DNA of 64,000 nucleotides from assembly GCA_947489085.1 (NCBI GenBank), contig CANLCJ010000022.1:1-64000 (forward strand), written 5' to 3'. The notes under the pieces are model-generated. The model worked only from the letters and a program-made list of their open reading frames with translations. It was not told the DNA's origin and ran no database searches. Positions 17,165 to 26,124 of this stretch are shown piece by piece; position 1 is the stretch's first letter, and every line of letters begins with the position of its first letter. This DNA is from an uncultured Flavobacteriaceae bacterium. Its GTDB lineage: Bacteria > Bacteroidota > Bacteroidia > Flavobacteriales > Flavobacteriaceae. Both the position numbers and the translations under genes were made by a program.

Positions 17165-18205
17165 ATGAGATGCCTATTTAAATTGATTTCAATTTTTTAT
17201 ATAATGACTTTACCGTTAAGTGCTCAAATTGAGATACAGGATGCCTACACGAAAAAAGGGATTTCGAATGCCAAAATATTTTCAAAAGCGGGGGAAATAA
17301 TTGGAACGAGTAATTTAAAAGGAAGCATTAAAATTCCTAAACATACAACCATACAAAAAGCAGACACTGTAGAGGTGTTTCATTCTAATTACATTTCAGA
17401 AAAAATGACATGGACCAACATACTAGAGCGTTCGGTTATTTTAATGAAACCAGACACACTTACAAAGTTTGAAGAGGTTATTGTTGTTGCCAAAAAACCA
17501 GAAATTTTAATTTTAAAAGGAAATTTTATTTCGTATCAAATCATAGATAATATTCCATTGACGTTTAGGGATGGGATTATAGAATATTATATTGATTTAA
17601 AGAAGAAGAAATTTTTAAAGTCGAATATTATAGCATCCAGAAGCTTTAAGAATTTTAAAACTATAAGAAAATTTAATGCGCAGAAAAAAAATAGTACTCG
17701 TAATGTTTTATCTACCCTGCTTCCGTTTAATTTTATCGAAGAGGTTATACTCTCAGATTTAGATAAGTTTAATATAAGCAAAGAAGGGGTAATAACAAAA
17801 AAAGCGACAGTAATTGGTAGCTTGAAAACTGAAGGCGAAAGCACAACAATGTCAATTCAATACCACACTCCAGATCGGCCCAGAAATATAGCTTTACCGG
17901 GCATAAAGTCTACAATTTACAATAAGATAATAAACGAAAGCTTTAGCACTTCTTTTCCAAAATTAGAAAAAATACTCAGTATCAATAAATACTATAACAG
18001 TGCTATTACTAAAAAAGATGTTACCATTGGTTATGAGCTGGTTGAAGATTTTTACACGCTAGAGAAGAAAACGATGTCTAAGGCACAGTTTAAAAATTAC
18101 TTAAATACGGTGCCTAAGCTAAAAAGTGATACTTTAACTAAAACAGACTCAAAAATACCTAAGGTTATAAAAGCTTTACTTTTTAAGGAACTAAAACTAC
18201 AGTAG
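17165..18205 (+). CDS. exported carboxypeptidase-regulatory-like domain protein, function unknown
   Basis: A 346-residue protein with a signal peptide (hydrophobic residues 5-18, ending PLSAQ). Residues 20-95 look like a CarboxypepD_reg-like beta-sandwich (IEIQDAYTKKGISNAKIF...GTSNLKGSIKIP), a domain usually fused to TonB-dependent receptors. The rest is lysine-rich and unrecognised. There is no receptor barrel, so it is probably a periplasmic or outer-membrane-associated protein of the kind common in flavobacteria. No operon partner seen. Confidence 0.62.
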   Translation: MRCLFKLISIFYIMTLPLSAQIEIQDAYTKKGISNAKIFSKAGEIIGTSNLKGSIKIPKHTTIQKADTVEVFHSNYISEKMTWTNILERSVILMKPDTLTKFEEVIVVAKKPEILILKGNFISYQIIDNIPLTFRDGIIEYYIDLKKKKFLKSNIIASRSFKNFKTIRKFNAQKKNSTRNVLSTLLPFNFIEEVILSDLDKFNISKEGVITKKATVIGSLKTEGESTTMSIQYHTPDRPRNIALPGIKSTIYNKIINESFSTSFPKLEKILSINKYYNSAITKKDVTIGYELVEDFYTLEKKTMSKAQFKNYLNTVPKLKSDTLTKTDSKIPKVIKALLFKELKLQ

Positions 18206-18375
18206 GTGTTAGTTGTAAAGACGTATTAGAATGGAGGCTTAAAAATTTTAGTATACCTTCTAATTCCACATGCTTACTTTAGAAGATATGCAGGCGTTTT
18301 AAATACCTTATACTTCTAAAACACATCAATTTTTTATTTAGAATTATTCCAACTACTTTTGCACAAATTTTACTA

Positions 18376-19413
18376 ATGTACAAAGCACTACTTCGCCCAA
18401 TACTATTTGCCTTCGATCCAGAAAAAATACACCATTTTACGTTTTCTTTAGTAAAATTCACTTCTAAAATCCCCGGAATACAAGCACTATACAGAAGTTT
18501 GTATGTTATTGATGATAAACGCTTGGAACGTAATTTGTTTGGCATCACATTTAAAAACCCTGTAGGCTTAGCAGCAGGATTCGATAAAAATGCAGTATTG
18601 TATAACGAGTTGGCTAATTTTGGCTTTGGTTTTATAGAAATAGGTACAGTAACGCCTAAAGGACAAGAAGGCAATCCTAAAAAGCGCTTGTTTAGGTTAC
18701 AGGAAGACAAAGGCATTATTAACCGTATGGGGTTTAATAACGAGGGTTTAAAAGCTGCTATAACCCAGCTTAAAAAAAATAAAGGCAAACTTATTATAGG
18801 TGGAAACATTGGTAAAAATACCCAAACGCGTCCAGAAGACTACACAAAAGATTATTTAGAGTGTTTTAATGCTCTGCACCCCTATGTAGATTACTTTGTA
18901 CTAAATGTAAGTTGCCCAAACGTAGGTAGCCATGCCAAACTAAACGATAAAGACTATTTGGAGGAATTGATAGGTGCAGTAAAAACAGCCAATACTGGTT
19001 TTAAAGTGCAAAAACCCATACTGTTAAAAATAGCGCCAGATTTAAATAACGGGCAGTTAGATGAAATTATAGACTTGGTAAAAACCACAGGGCTAGACGG
19101 AGTAATAGCAAGTAACACCTCTACAGATCGAGAGGGTTTAAAAACGCCAAAAGCAACCTTAGAAGCCATAGGTAATGGTGGTTTAAGTGGCCAGCCTATA
19201 AAATCTAAAAGTACAGCAGCCATTAAGTATTTAGCAGATAAAAGCCAAAAAGCGTTTCCAATTATAGGAGTAGGAGGTGTGCATTCTGCAACAGATGCTT
19301 TAGAGAAAATTAGTGCAGGAGCAGATTTGGTGCAAGTATATACAGGTTTTATTTACGAAGGCCCTCAATTGGTTAAGAGCATTAATAAAGCATTACTAAC
19401 TGCTACTTCATAA
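18376..19413 (+). CDS. pyrD: dihydroorotate dehydrogenase (quinone), class 2
   Basis: A 345-residue enzyme oxidising dihydroorotate to orotate with quinone as acceptor, in de novo pyrimidine synthesis at the inner membrane. The N-terminal membrane-association helices (residues 1-40) mark class 2. Then come [10 protein letters not shown] (FMN/substrate), [28 protein letters not shown], the catalytic-Ser loop NVSCPN, KIAPDL and near the end [12 protein letters not shown]. It overlaps the convergent protease gene by 11 bp. Confidence 0.96.
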   Translation: MYKALLRPILFAFDPEKIHHFTFSLVKFTSKIPGIQALYRSLYVIDDKRLERNLFGITFKNPVGLAAGFDKNAVLYNELANFGFGFIEIGTVTPKGQEGNPKKRLFRLQEDKGIINRMGFNNEGLKAAITQLKKNKGKLIIGGNIGKNTQTRPEDYTKDYLECFNALHPYVDYFVLNVSCPNVGSHAKLNDKDYLEELIGAVKTANTGFKVQKPILLKIAPDLNNGQLDEIIDLVKTTGLDGVIASNTSTDREGLKTPKATLEAIGNGGLSGQPIKSKSTAAIKYLADKSQKAFPIIGVGGVHSATDALEKISAGADLVQVYTGFIYEGPQLVKSINKALLTATS

Positions 19414-20575
19414 ATTTTCTAATTACCTGAGACGTTCTAGATCGAACAGCTAACAAGTAAATACCTTGCGGTAAATGGGCAAGATTAACGGTATTGTTAT
19501 AAACTACGCCCTTAGAGAATACCTGTCCCTTGTAATTCATAATACTATAATTTAAGGCTTCTGTAACATCTGTTTTAATGTGTAGAGCAGTTCCAGTTGC
19601 AGGGTTGGGGTAGATGGTAACATCAGATAATTTAGTGTCTAATCGAGATGTCTCAATGCTAGAAGGCACAGCTTCAAAACCAGAAAAAAGCGGCTTGATG
19701 GTTTGAAAATAGTGAAACATTCTGGCCTGTTGTTGTTCGCTAAAATGAGACCGGCAAGCCTTGTGGGCATAAGACATTATATTTTTTGTGTCTGGGCGGT
19801 ATAAATCACCATTAGCATCTGTTGCAGCACCGTTGTAGCGACAAAAATTATCGATAACACCTGGCGTAATTAAGGGGTCTGCAGGAGTATCGCAAATGCC
19901 ATCTCCTGTAGAAGCACAATTACTACCATTAACAAGTTCGCGTGTTTTTTGAATGTTAGAAGCCCCGTGCGTATGCAGTAAAGAAAAAAAGTGGCCAAAC
20001 TCATGTGCTAAAGACGAGTTGTTATACATACAATCGCGCTGCATAACAATGCTTTGCAGTGGTTTTGTATTGGTAATATAACCACAAATGGAAGTAAGCG
20101 CTGTGTTTAAAAGTGAAGGTGCAATATAAATATTAATAGCGTTTGGCGTATAATGTGCGCTAGTAATTTGTTGTTCTTCCCCTTTTACCAAAACGTTATG
20201 CGTTGTTGGTATAATACGAACAGGGGCTATTTGATAAAAACGAAATAAAGCAGCATTAAATAAGCGGTTTAAATGCGATATGCTTCTGGAAATTGCTTCT
20301 TTCTCTGTGTTTAAGTTGAAATTTGAAGACGTATTGCTAAGCACGTAAACTTGTACAGGAATAGATTGCAGTACGTTACTGTTTGTACCTTTAAGAGCCC
20401 TAAGAGTGTAATATTGATTTTCAAACGCTTTAGAAACACTTTCTTTAGAAGCTTGAGCGGCACTTAATATAGTATTGTGGGTAGTTCCACAACTGTGTTG
20501 CGCATAAGTTTTGTAAGCAAATAGCAAAGCAATTGCAGAAAATAAAATGTATATCTTAGACTTTAATTGGAGCAT
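19403..20575 (-). CDS. M43 (pappalysin-like) zinc metalloprotease with T9SS sorting domain
   Basis: A 390-residue secreted protease. Signal peptide residues 1-25. The catalytic motif [11 protein letters not shown] (HExxHxxxxxH) near residue 192 and the downstream NIMSY (Met-turn) place it in the metzincin M43 family. Cys residues around [14 protein letters not shown] fit the family. The C-terminal about 75 residues are a type A T9SS sorting domain ([19 protein letters not shown]...GIYLLAV), so it should cross the outer membrane by type IX secretion. Substrates unknown. Confidence 0.9.
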   Translation of the reverse strand: MLQLKSKIYILFSAIALLFAYKTYAQHSCGTTHNTILSAAQASKESVSKAFENQYYTLRALKGTNSNVLQSIPVQVYVLSNTSSNFNLNTEKEAISRSISHLNRLFNAALFRFYQIAPVRIIPTTHNVLVKGEEQQITSAHYTPNAINIYIAPSLLNTALTSICGYITNTKPLQSIVMQRDCMYNNSSLAHEFGHFFSLLHTHGASNIQKTRELVNGSNCASTGDGICDTPADPLITPGVIDNFCRYNGAATDANGDLYRPDTKNIMSYAHKACRSHFSEQQQARMFHYFQTIKPLFSGFEAVPSSIETSRLDTKLSDVTIYPNPATGTALHIKTDVTEALNYSIMNYKGQVFSKGVVYNNTVNLAHLPQGIYLLAVRSRTSQVIRKFMK

Positions 20576-20683
20576 TAGCAGGCTAAATTTTGGCTAAAAA
20601 TAAAGCCTTAAATACTAAGAAAATAAAATAGTCGATAACAGCTAAACTATATCCGTTTAGTCTACTAAGTGCAAATTTTAAGG

Positions 20684-21031
20684 TTAATTAACAATAAGTT
20701 TACGCTTGGTAGATATACCAGAAACATCGATAAACCTAACAATATACACACCAGATTTTAAATTGGATATGTCCATGCGCAATGCATTGCCCGTATTGTT
20801 TTGAACAATTGCAGATTTGCTTAAATTACCCAAGGCAGAGAAAACATCAATTTGTACCACCCGCATGTGTTGTAAATTAGAGAAGGTTACAAAATTAGTA
20901 GCAGGGTTAGGAGACATATACATGTCTTCCGCAAAAGTGTTTTTCTTTAGCGAATCTGTAGGAGGCGTTCCATTTTGTGCAAATGTTGCAGTGATTGCTA
21001 GAAAGAATATAAAGCGTAAAATTTTTTTCAT
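20684..21031 (-). CDS. small exported protein consisting of a T9SS type A sorting domain
   Basis: A 115-residue protein: signal peptide (residues 1-19, ending TFAQ), a short linker, then an almost complete T9SS sorting domain (MSPNPATNFVTFSN...LKSGVYIVRFID...KRKLIVN). There is no separate cargo domain, so it is either a remnant of a larger secreted protein or a small surface adaptor. Same strand as the protease downstream but 108 bp away. Confidence 0.82.
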   Translation of the reverse strand: MKKILRFIFFLAITATFAQNGTPPTDSLKKNTFAEDMYMSPNPATNFVTFSNLQHMRVVQIDVFSALGNLSKSAIVQNNTGNALRMDISNLKSGVYIVRFIDVSGISTKRKLIVN

Positions 21032-21131
21032 AAAGAGTACTTAAATCGTGTTATATATACGTCGCAAAATGGACAGCGGATTTACATTTTCAAAAATAGT
21101 ATTACATTTAACTTTCCTAATAGAATAGCAA

Positions 21132-21995
21132 ATGCGCCAACCTGTAAAAATAATTGAATGTCCTAGAGATGCTATGCAAGGCATAAAACAGTTTATTCCA
21201 ACCAAGCAAAAAGTACAGTACATTCAATCGTTATTACGAGTAGATTTCGATACCATAGATGTGGGTAGTTTTGTATCACCAAAAGCCATACCACAAATGG
21301 TAGATACCGCTAAAGTTTTGGCACAATTGGATCTTAGCAAGACTAAAAGCAAGCTACTTACCATAATTGCAAATGTTAGGGGTGCTAAAGATGCCTGTAC
21401 GCACAGCATGATAGACTATTTGGGATACCCCTTTTCCATATCAGAGAATTTCCAAATGCGTAATACACATAAAACCATAGCGCAATCTGTAGAAACACTA
21501 AAAGCCATATTAGACATAGCAAACAAAGCAGGCAAACAAGTTGTGGTATATATATCTATGGGCTTTGGTAACCCTTATGGAGACCCCTGGAATGTAAATA
21601 TAGTTGGAGAGTGGACAGAAGTACTGGCAAGCATGGGAGTTAAAATCTTGTCTTTGAGCGATACCGTAGGCTCGTCAACCCCTAAAACCATAGATTATCT
21701 ATTTTCCAATTTAATATCCAAATACCCAAATATAGAGTTTGGCGCACATTTACACACCACACCCAACTCATGGTTCGAAAAAATAGAAGCAGCCTACAAT
21801 GCGGGGTGTCTGCGTTTCGATGGTGCAATACAAGGTTTTGGAGGTTGCCCAATGGCTAAAGATGAGCTTACAGGTAATATGCCTACCGAAAAATTACTTT
21901 CTTATTTTACAACACACAAGCAAAATACATTAAACGCCCTAAGTTTTGAAAGTGCATATAACGAAGCCACTAAAATCTTTCAGCACTACCATTAA
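21132..21995 (+). CDS. hydroxymethylglutaryl-CoA lyase-like protein
   Basis: A 287-residue DRE-TIM metallolyase of the HMG-CoA lyase family (HMG-CoA to acetyl-CoA plus acetoacetate, leucine/ketone metabolism). The first motif is IIECPRDAMQGI, in the place of the usual DGLRDGLQ. The metal-site part is IEFGAHLHTTPNSW and the glycine loop IQGFGGCPMAKDELTGNMPTE carries the catalytic-loop Cys. Because the first strand differs from the consensus, the exact acyl-CoA substrate is less sure than the family. Confidence 0.88.
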   Translation: MRQPVKIIECPRDAMQGIKQFIPTKQKVQYIQSLLRVDFDTIDVGSFVSPKAIPQMVDTAKVLAQLDLSKTKSKLLTIIANVRGAKDACTHSMIDYLGYPFSISENFQMRNTHKTIAQSVETLKAILDIANKAGKQVVVYISMGFGNPYGDPWNVNIVGEWTEVLASMGVKILSLSDTVGSSTPKTIDYLFSNLISKYPNIEFGAHLHTTPNSWFEKIEAAYNAGCLRFDGAIQGFGGCPMAKDELTGNMPTEKLLSYFTTHKQNTLNALSFESAYNEATKIFQHYH

Positions 21996-22182
21996 AATGA
22001 TTTTTTTTTCTTACTCTTAAGTAAATAAATGCATGTTAGTCTAACGCTTAGAAACAGATAAATTAGCAATTGCTATACCATCTAGTCTATTTTTTAGTGT
22101 TAAATTTTTTGACATAAAACATTGTAAATCAGGTAATATACATTTCTGTCTTAGATTCTATTTAAATTTGATCTAAATAAAA

Positions 22183-22213
22183 TTTGTTCAAGTAATTTTG
22201 AGTTATATATTTG
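22183..22213 (+). promoter_or_regulatory. Bacteroidota-type promoter for the DUF4856/imelysin operon
   Basis: TTTG at 22183-22186 (-33 element), 19 bases, then TATATTTG at 22206-22213 (-7 element, consensus TAnnTTTG). It lies about 55 bases upstream of the ATG at 22269. Confidence 0.6.
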
Positions 22214-22268
22214 CATTCGGAAATCAATTTATAATAAGTCTAAATAAAAAGACAGTAACATAACAGTA

Positions 22269-23510
22269 ATGAAAAAACTACTACTAAGCCTATTAACAGT
22301 TAGCGTTTTGTTTCAATCATGTTCAAGCGATGACGATAACGGAGCAGCAACACCAGAAGAAAATGTTGTAATAGCACCAGAAACATTTGTGTTTTCAAGA
22401 GAAGGACAATCTACCGTAAGTTTTAGTGGGCAAACCACAAGAATTTTAATGGCAGAAGAGTTGATTGCTGCACTTTTAGATCCAACACGTACAGAGGACG
22501 CTTTATTGGCAATGTATGCACACCAAGAGGGTGCTGCCGATTTTGAAAATGCAGATTTAAATGCATCTGATAAAAGTGTGAGAAGCAAAACAGCAGCATC
22601 AGAAGACTTTTTTAAAGCCAATACAACAGCAGGAAATGCCGTAAAAGCAGATTTCGATGCTTTAATTAGCGCACAAGTAACAGAAGTTTACCCAAGATGG
22701 GAAGAAGATGCATCTGCGGGCGTTGCAGGACAAATCCAAGAAGCAGGCGGAGGTACTGTACGTTACGTGAGTGCAAAAGGTGTAGAATACAACCAAGCCG
22801 TAACAAAAGGATTAATAGGAGGTTTAATGGTAGACCAAGCTTTAAATAACTACTTAGGTGTAGCTGTGCTAGACAGAGGTGGTATAAATAGAGAAGATAA
22901 CGATGCAGGTGTACTTGTAGAAGGTAAGCCCTATACAGATATGGAGCACAAATGGGATGAAGCTTACGGGTATTTATTTGGTACAGCACCAGATGAAGCA
23001 AATCCTTTAACAAATATAGGTACAGGAGCTAACCAAAAGGGAGACGATAGTTTCTTAAACAAATATTTGGACCGTGTTAATGACGATTCAGACTTTAACG
23101 GTATAGCAGAAGAGATATTTAATGCTTTTAAACTAGGTAGAGCAGCTATAGTAGCGAAAAATTACGAAGTAAGAGACGAGCAGGCAGCCTTTTTAAGAGA
23201 AAGAATTTCTGAAGTTGTAGCGATAAGAGCAGTACATTACTTGCAACAAGCTAAATTTAACTTATCAGATAAAGCAGTTGCTTTTCACGACCTTTCAGAA
23301 GGATATGGTTTTATTTACAGCTTACAGTTTACAAGAAAACCAAACGAAATAGCACCTTATTTTACAAATAGTGAAGTAGAAACAATCTTAGAAACGTTGT
23401 TAGAAGGTAATGGTTTTTGGGATGTAACAGCAGAAACACTAGATACGCTTTCTGAGCAAATTGCATCAGAATTTGATTTTACTGTAGCAGAAGCAGCAAT
23501 AGCACAATAG
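22269..23510 (+). CDS. DUF4856 domain-containing lipoprotein
   Basis: A 413-residue lipoprotein. Lipobox VLFQSCSSDDDNG gives Cys20 after a signal peptide; the run of Asp after Cys resembles the surface-export signal of Bacteroidota lipoproteins. The rest matches the DUF4856 family as I know it: early FSREGQSTVSFSGQTTRILM, mid KGLIGGLMVDQALNNYLG, late AVAFHDLSEGYGFIYSLQF. It is first in a run with imelysin, HTTM and TonB receptor genes, which points to metal (probably iron) uptake. Function not established. Confidence 0.85.
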   Translation: MKKLLLSLLTVSVLFQSCSSDDDNGAATPEENVVIAPETFVFSREGQSTVSFSGQTTRILMAEELIAALLDPTRTEDALLAMYAHQEGAADFENADLNASDKSVRSKTAASEDFFKANTTAGNAVKADFDALISAQVTEVYPRWEEDASAGVAGQIQEAGGGTVRYVSAKGVEYNQAVTKGLIGGLMVDQALNNYLGVAVLDRGGINREDNDAGVLVEGKPYTDMEHKWDEAYGYLFGTAPDEANPLTNIGTGANQKGDDSFLNKYLDRVNDDSDFNGIAEEIFNAFKLGRAAIVAKNYEVRDEQAAFLRERISEVVAIRAVHYLQQAKFNLSDKAVAFHDLSEGYGFIYSLQFTRKPNEIAPYFTNSEVETILETLLEGNGFWDVTAETLDTLSEQIASEFDFTVAEAAIAQ

Positions 23511-23542
23511 ATATAAACAATTTTAATATTATTTTTGCAAAA

Positions 23543-23579
23543 AAAACAGCTACACATTATTTAAATGTGTAGCTGTTTT
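23543..23579 (+). terminator. hairpin between DUF4856 and imelysin genes
   Basis: Stem AAAACAGCTACACAT / ATGTGTAGCTGTTTT around 7 bases, 33 nt after the stop. It may terminate or act as a partial attenuator between genes of one locus. Confidence 0.7.
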
Positions 23580-23601
23580 AGAGACATTAAAAAAACGTGA
23601 T

Positions 23602-24699
23602 ATGAAAAAGTATTTTATAGGATTAGCAATAGTGAGTTTAATAATGGCGTGTAGCAGTTCTTCAGACGATAGTTCTTCTAGCGGCGGTGGCGATGAAGCC
23701 TTCGATAGAGGTGCGTTGTTATCTAATCTTGCAGACAATATCATCATACCTGCTTTTCAAGACCTAAGTACAGATTTAAGAACGTTAACTACAAGCAAGA
23801 ATGTCTTTACAGCAACACCTAATCAAGAAAACCTTGAAGCCTTAAGAAGTGCTTGGTTAGAAGCCTATACCACATGGCAAAATGTTGAAATGTTTGATAT
23901 TGGAGAAGCAGAAACCATACAGTATGCATTTCAAATGAATGTGTACCCTACAAACACAGACGATGTAGAACAAAATATAGCCTCAGGAGATTACGATTTA
24001 GGGTCGCCAAATAATAACGATGCTGTAGGTTTCCCCGCATTAGATTACCTTTTATATGGTGTGGCAGAAGGAGATGCGGCAATAGTTGAGGTATACAGTT
24101 CGGAAAATTACAGAACATATTTGTCTGATCTTGTAGACCAAATGGAGCGCTTAACAACACAAGTATTAAACGATTGGACCAGCGGTTACCGTGATGTTTT
24201 TGTAAGCCAAACCGGAAATACAACAACAAGCGCCCTAAACCTATTTACCAACGATTACATCTTCTATTACGAAAAAAAGCTTAGAGCTAATAAAATAGGG
24301 ATACCAGCAGGTAATTTTTCTGGAACACCTTTACCAGATAGAGTAGAAGGTTTTTACAGTAGAATATATTCTAGAGATCTTGCCCTAGAAGGCATGCAAA
24401 GTGTAGTAGACGTATTTAATGGTACAGGATATACTACAGGCGTAGATGGAGAAAGTTTTAGAACCTATTTGGAGCAACTAGAACGTACAGACTTGGCAAA
24501 TACAATTTTAAACAGATATGCCGATGCCACAGAAAGACTCGAAGTGCTAGATAACGATCTTGTAAATCAAGTAAATACAAATAACATTGCGATGACGCAA
24601 GCTTTCGATGCTCTGCAACTTGCTGTAGTATCTATAAAAGTAGACATGTTATCCGCATTCGATATTAGAGTAGATTTTATTGATGCAGATGGCGATTAA
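23602..24699 (+). CDS. imelysin family lipoprotein
   Basis: A 365-residue protein of the imelysin/insulin-cleaving-protease fold (M75-like), a family tied to iron-regulated uptake. Lipobox SLIMACSSSSDD gives Cys14, followed by an Asp/Ser-rich tether. The fold's markers are visible: EAYTTWQNVEMFDIG in the first repeat and the conserved GFPALDYLLYG loop. Despite the family name, peptidase activity is doubtful. Preceded and followed by terminator-like hairpins. Confidence 0.88.
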   Translation: MKKYFIGLAIVSLIMACSSSSDDSSSSGGGDEAFDRGALLSNLADNIIIPAFQDLSTDLRTLTTSKNVFTATPNQENLEALRSAWLEAYTTWQNVEMFDIGEAETIQYAFQMNVYPTNTDDVEQNIASGDYDLGSPNNNDAVGFPALDYLLYGVAEGDAAIVEVYSSENYRTYLSDLVDQMERLTTQVLNDWTSGYRDVFVSQTGNTTTSALNLFTNDYIFYYEKKLRANKIGIPAGNFSGTPLPDRVEGFYSRIYSRDLALEGMQSVVDVFNGTGYTTGVDGESFRTYLEQLERTDLANTILNRYADATERLEVLDNDLVNQVNTNNIAMTQAFDALQLAVVSIKVDMLSAFDIRVDFIDADGD

Positions 24700-24716
24700 T
24701 ACGATATAAATTTTAG

Positions 24717-24750
24717 AAAAAAGGTTGTCTTATTATAGGCAACCTTTTTT
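24717..24750 (+). terminator. terminator after the imelysin gene
   Basis: AAAAAAGGTTG / CAACCTTTTTT with a 12-base loop, ending in six T. It is 18 nt past the imelysin stop and 13 nt before the HTTM gene. Confidence 0.75.
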
Positions 24751-24762
24751 AATTATAAACTT

Positions 24763-26124
24763 ATGGTAAGCACATTACGTACATATTTAAATAAGAATAG
24801 CAATGCAGCACCTCTAGCTGTTTTTAGAATCTTATTTGGTATAATGATGTGTTTTAGCATTATAAGGTTTTGGTACCATGGGTGGATAGAAACCTTGTAT
24901 GTTGCACCAAAATTCCATTTTTCTTATTACGGTTTCGAGTGGGTAAAACCTTTAGGAAATTACACCTATTTGCTTTTTATAATCTGTGGACTAGCAGCAC
25001 TTTTGGTAGCCTTAGGGTTAAAGTACCGATTGGCAATTATAACCTTCTTTTTAAGTTTTACGTATATAGAACTAATGGATAAAACCACCTACCTTAACCA
25101 TTATTACTTTATAAGTTTAATGAGCTTTTTAATGGTATTTCTACCAGCAAATGCACGGTACTCTATAGATGCTCTTTTAAGGCATAAAGCTTATTACAAT
25201 GTGCCTCGATGGACTATAGATAGTATAAAATTACTTTTGGGTATTGTTTATTTTTATGCAGGTTTAGCAAAACTTAACAGCGACTGGTTACTAAAGGCGC
25301 AACCTTTAAAAATATGGTTGCCTTCTAAATACGATTTGCCCATTATAGGCGATACGTTAATGCAGCAGAACTGGTTTCATTATGCCATGAGTTGGAGCGG
25401 TATGTTATATGATTTAAGCATTCCGTTTTTATTGCTATACAAACGCACACGCACATTTGCCTTTATTTTGGTTGTTATTTTTCATGTATTTACAAGAGTA
25501 CTGTTTCCCATAGGAATGTTCCCTTTTATCATGATTGTATCTACGCTTATTTTTTTCGACGCGCAGTGGCACGAAAAAATAATAGCAGCATTAAAACGAG
25601 TGTTAAAACTACCTTTTAGTAAGACTGTCGAAAATCATGAAACGTACAAGTACAAGAGTAAAGTGCCAATACTTATAACAGTAGGGCTGTTTTTAAGTTT
25701 TCAAATGGTATTTCCGTTTCGCTATCTGGCCTACCCGGGCGAGTTATTTTGGCGAGAAGAAGGCTATCGTTTTTCATGGCGGGTCATGCTTATGGAAAAA
25801 ATGGGCATAGCAACTTTTAAAATTGTAGATAAAAAAACCAAAGCATTTTTTTATGTAGACAATACAGACTTCTTAACGACGTTTCAAGAAAAACAAATGA
25901 GTTTTCAGCCCGATTTTATATTACAATACGCCAAGTTTCTTGGCGATCATTTTACCGCTCAAGGCCACGAAAATGTACAAGTTTTTGTAGAAAGTTATGT
26001 GGCATTAAATGGAAGATTAAGCACACCATTTATTGATAAAACAGTAGATTTGTATGCAGAAAAAGAATCGTTTAAACCAAAGCACTGGATATTACCTCTC
26101 AAAGATGAAATTAAAGGATTATAA
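24763..26124 (+). CDS. HTTM domain membrane protein (vitamin K-dependent carboxylase-like)
   Basis: A 453-residue protein with about eight N-terminal membrane segments. The HTTM features are present: N-terminal AAPLAVFRILFGIMMCF, central INHYYFISLMSFLMVFLPA-like TYLNHYYFISLMSFLMVF, and LLGIVYFYAGLAKLNSDWL. The domain is shared with vitamin K gamma-glutamyl carboxylase, but bacterial members have unknown chemistry. The gene overlaps the TonB-receptor gene start by 20 nt, so it belongs with it. In flavobacteria this gene often accompanies imelysin and a TonB receptor. Confidence 0.88.
   Translation: MVSTLRTYLNKNSNAAPLAVFRILFGIMMCFSIIRFWYHGWIETLYVAPKFHFSYYGFEWVKPLGNYTYLLFIICGLAALLVALGLKYRLAIITFFLSFTYIELMDKTTYLNHYYFISLMSFLMVFLPANARYSIDALLRHKAYYNVPRWTIDSIKLLLGIVYFYAGLAKLNSDWLLKAQPLKIWLPSKYDLPIIGDTLMQQNWFHYAMSWSGMLYDLSIPFLLLYKRTRTFAFILVVIFHVFTRVLFPIGMFPFIMIVSTLIFFDAQWHEKIIAALKRVLKLPFSKTVENHETYKYKSKVPILITVGLFLSFQMVFPFRYLAYPGELFWREEGYRFSWRVMLMEKMGIATFKIVDKKTKAFFYVDNTDFLTTFQEKQMSFQPDFILQYAKFLGDHFTAQGHENVQVFVESYVALNGRLSTPFIDKTVDLYAEKESFKPKHWILPLKDEIKGL

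Noticed and set aside
18279-18809. Minus-strand frame of 176 residues overlapping pyrD
   Set aside because: Antisense shadow of a certain pyrD gene.
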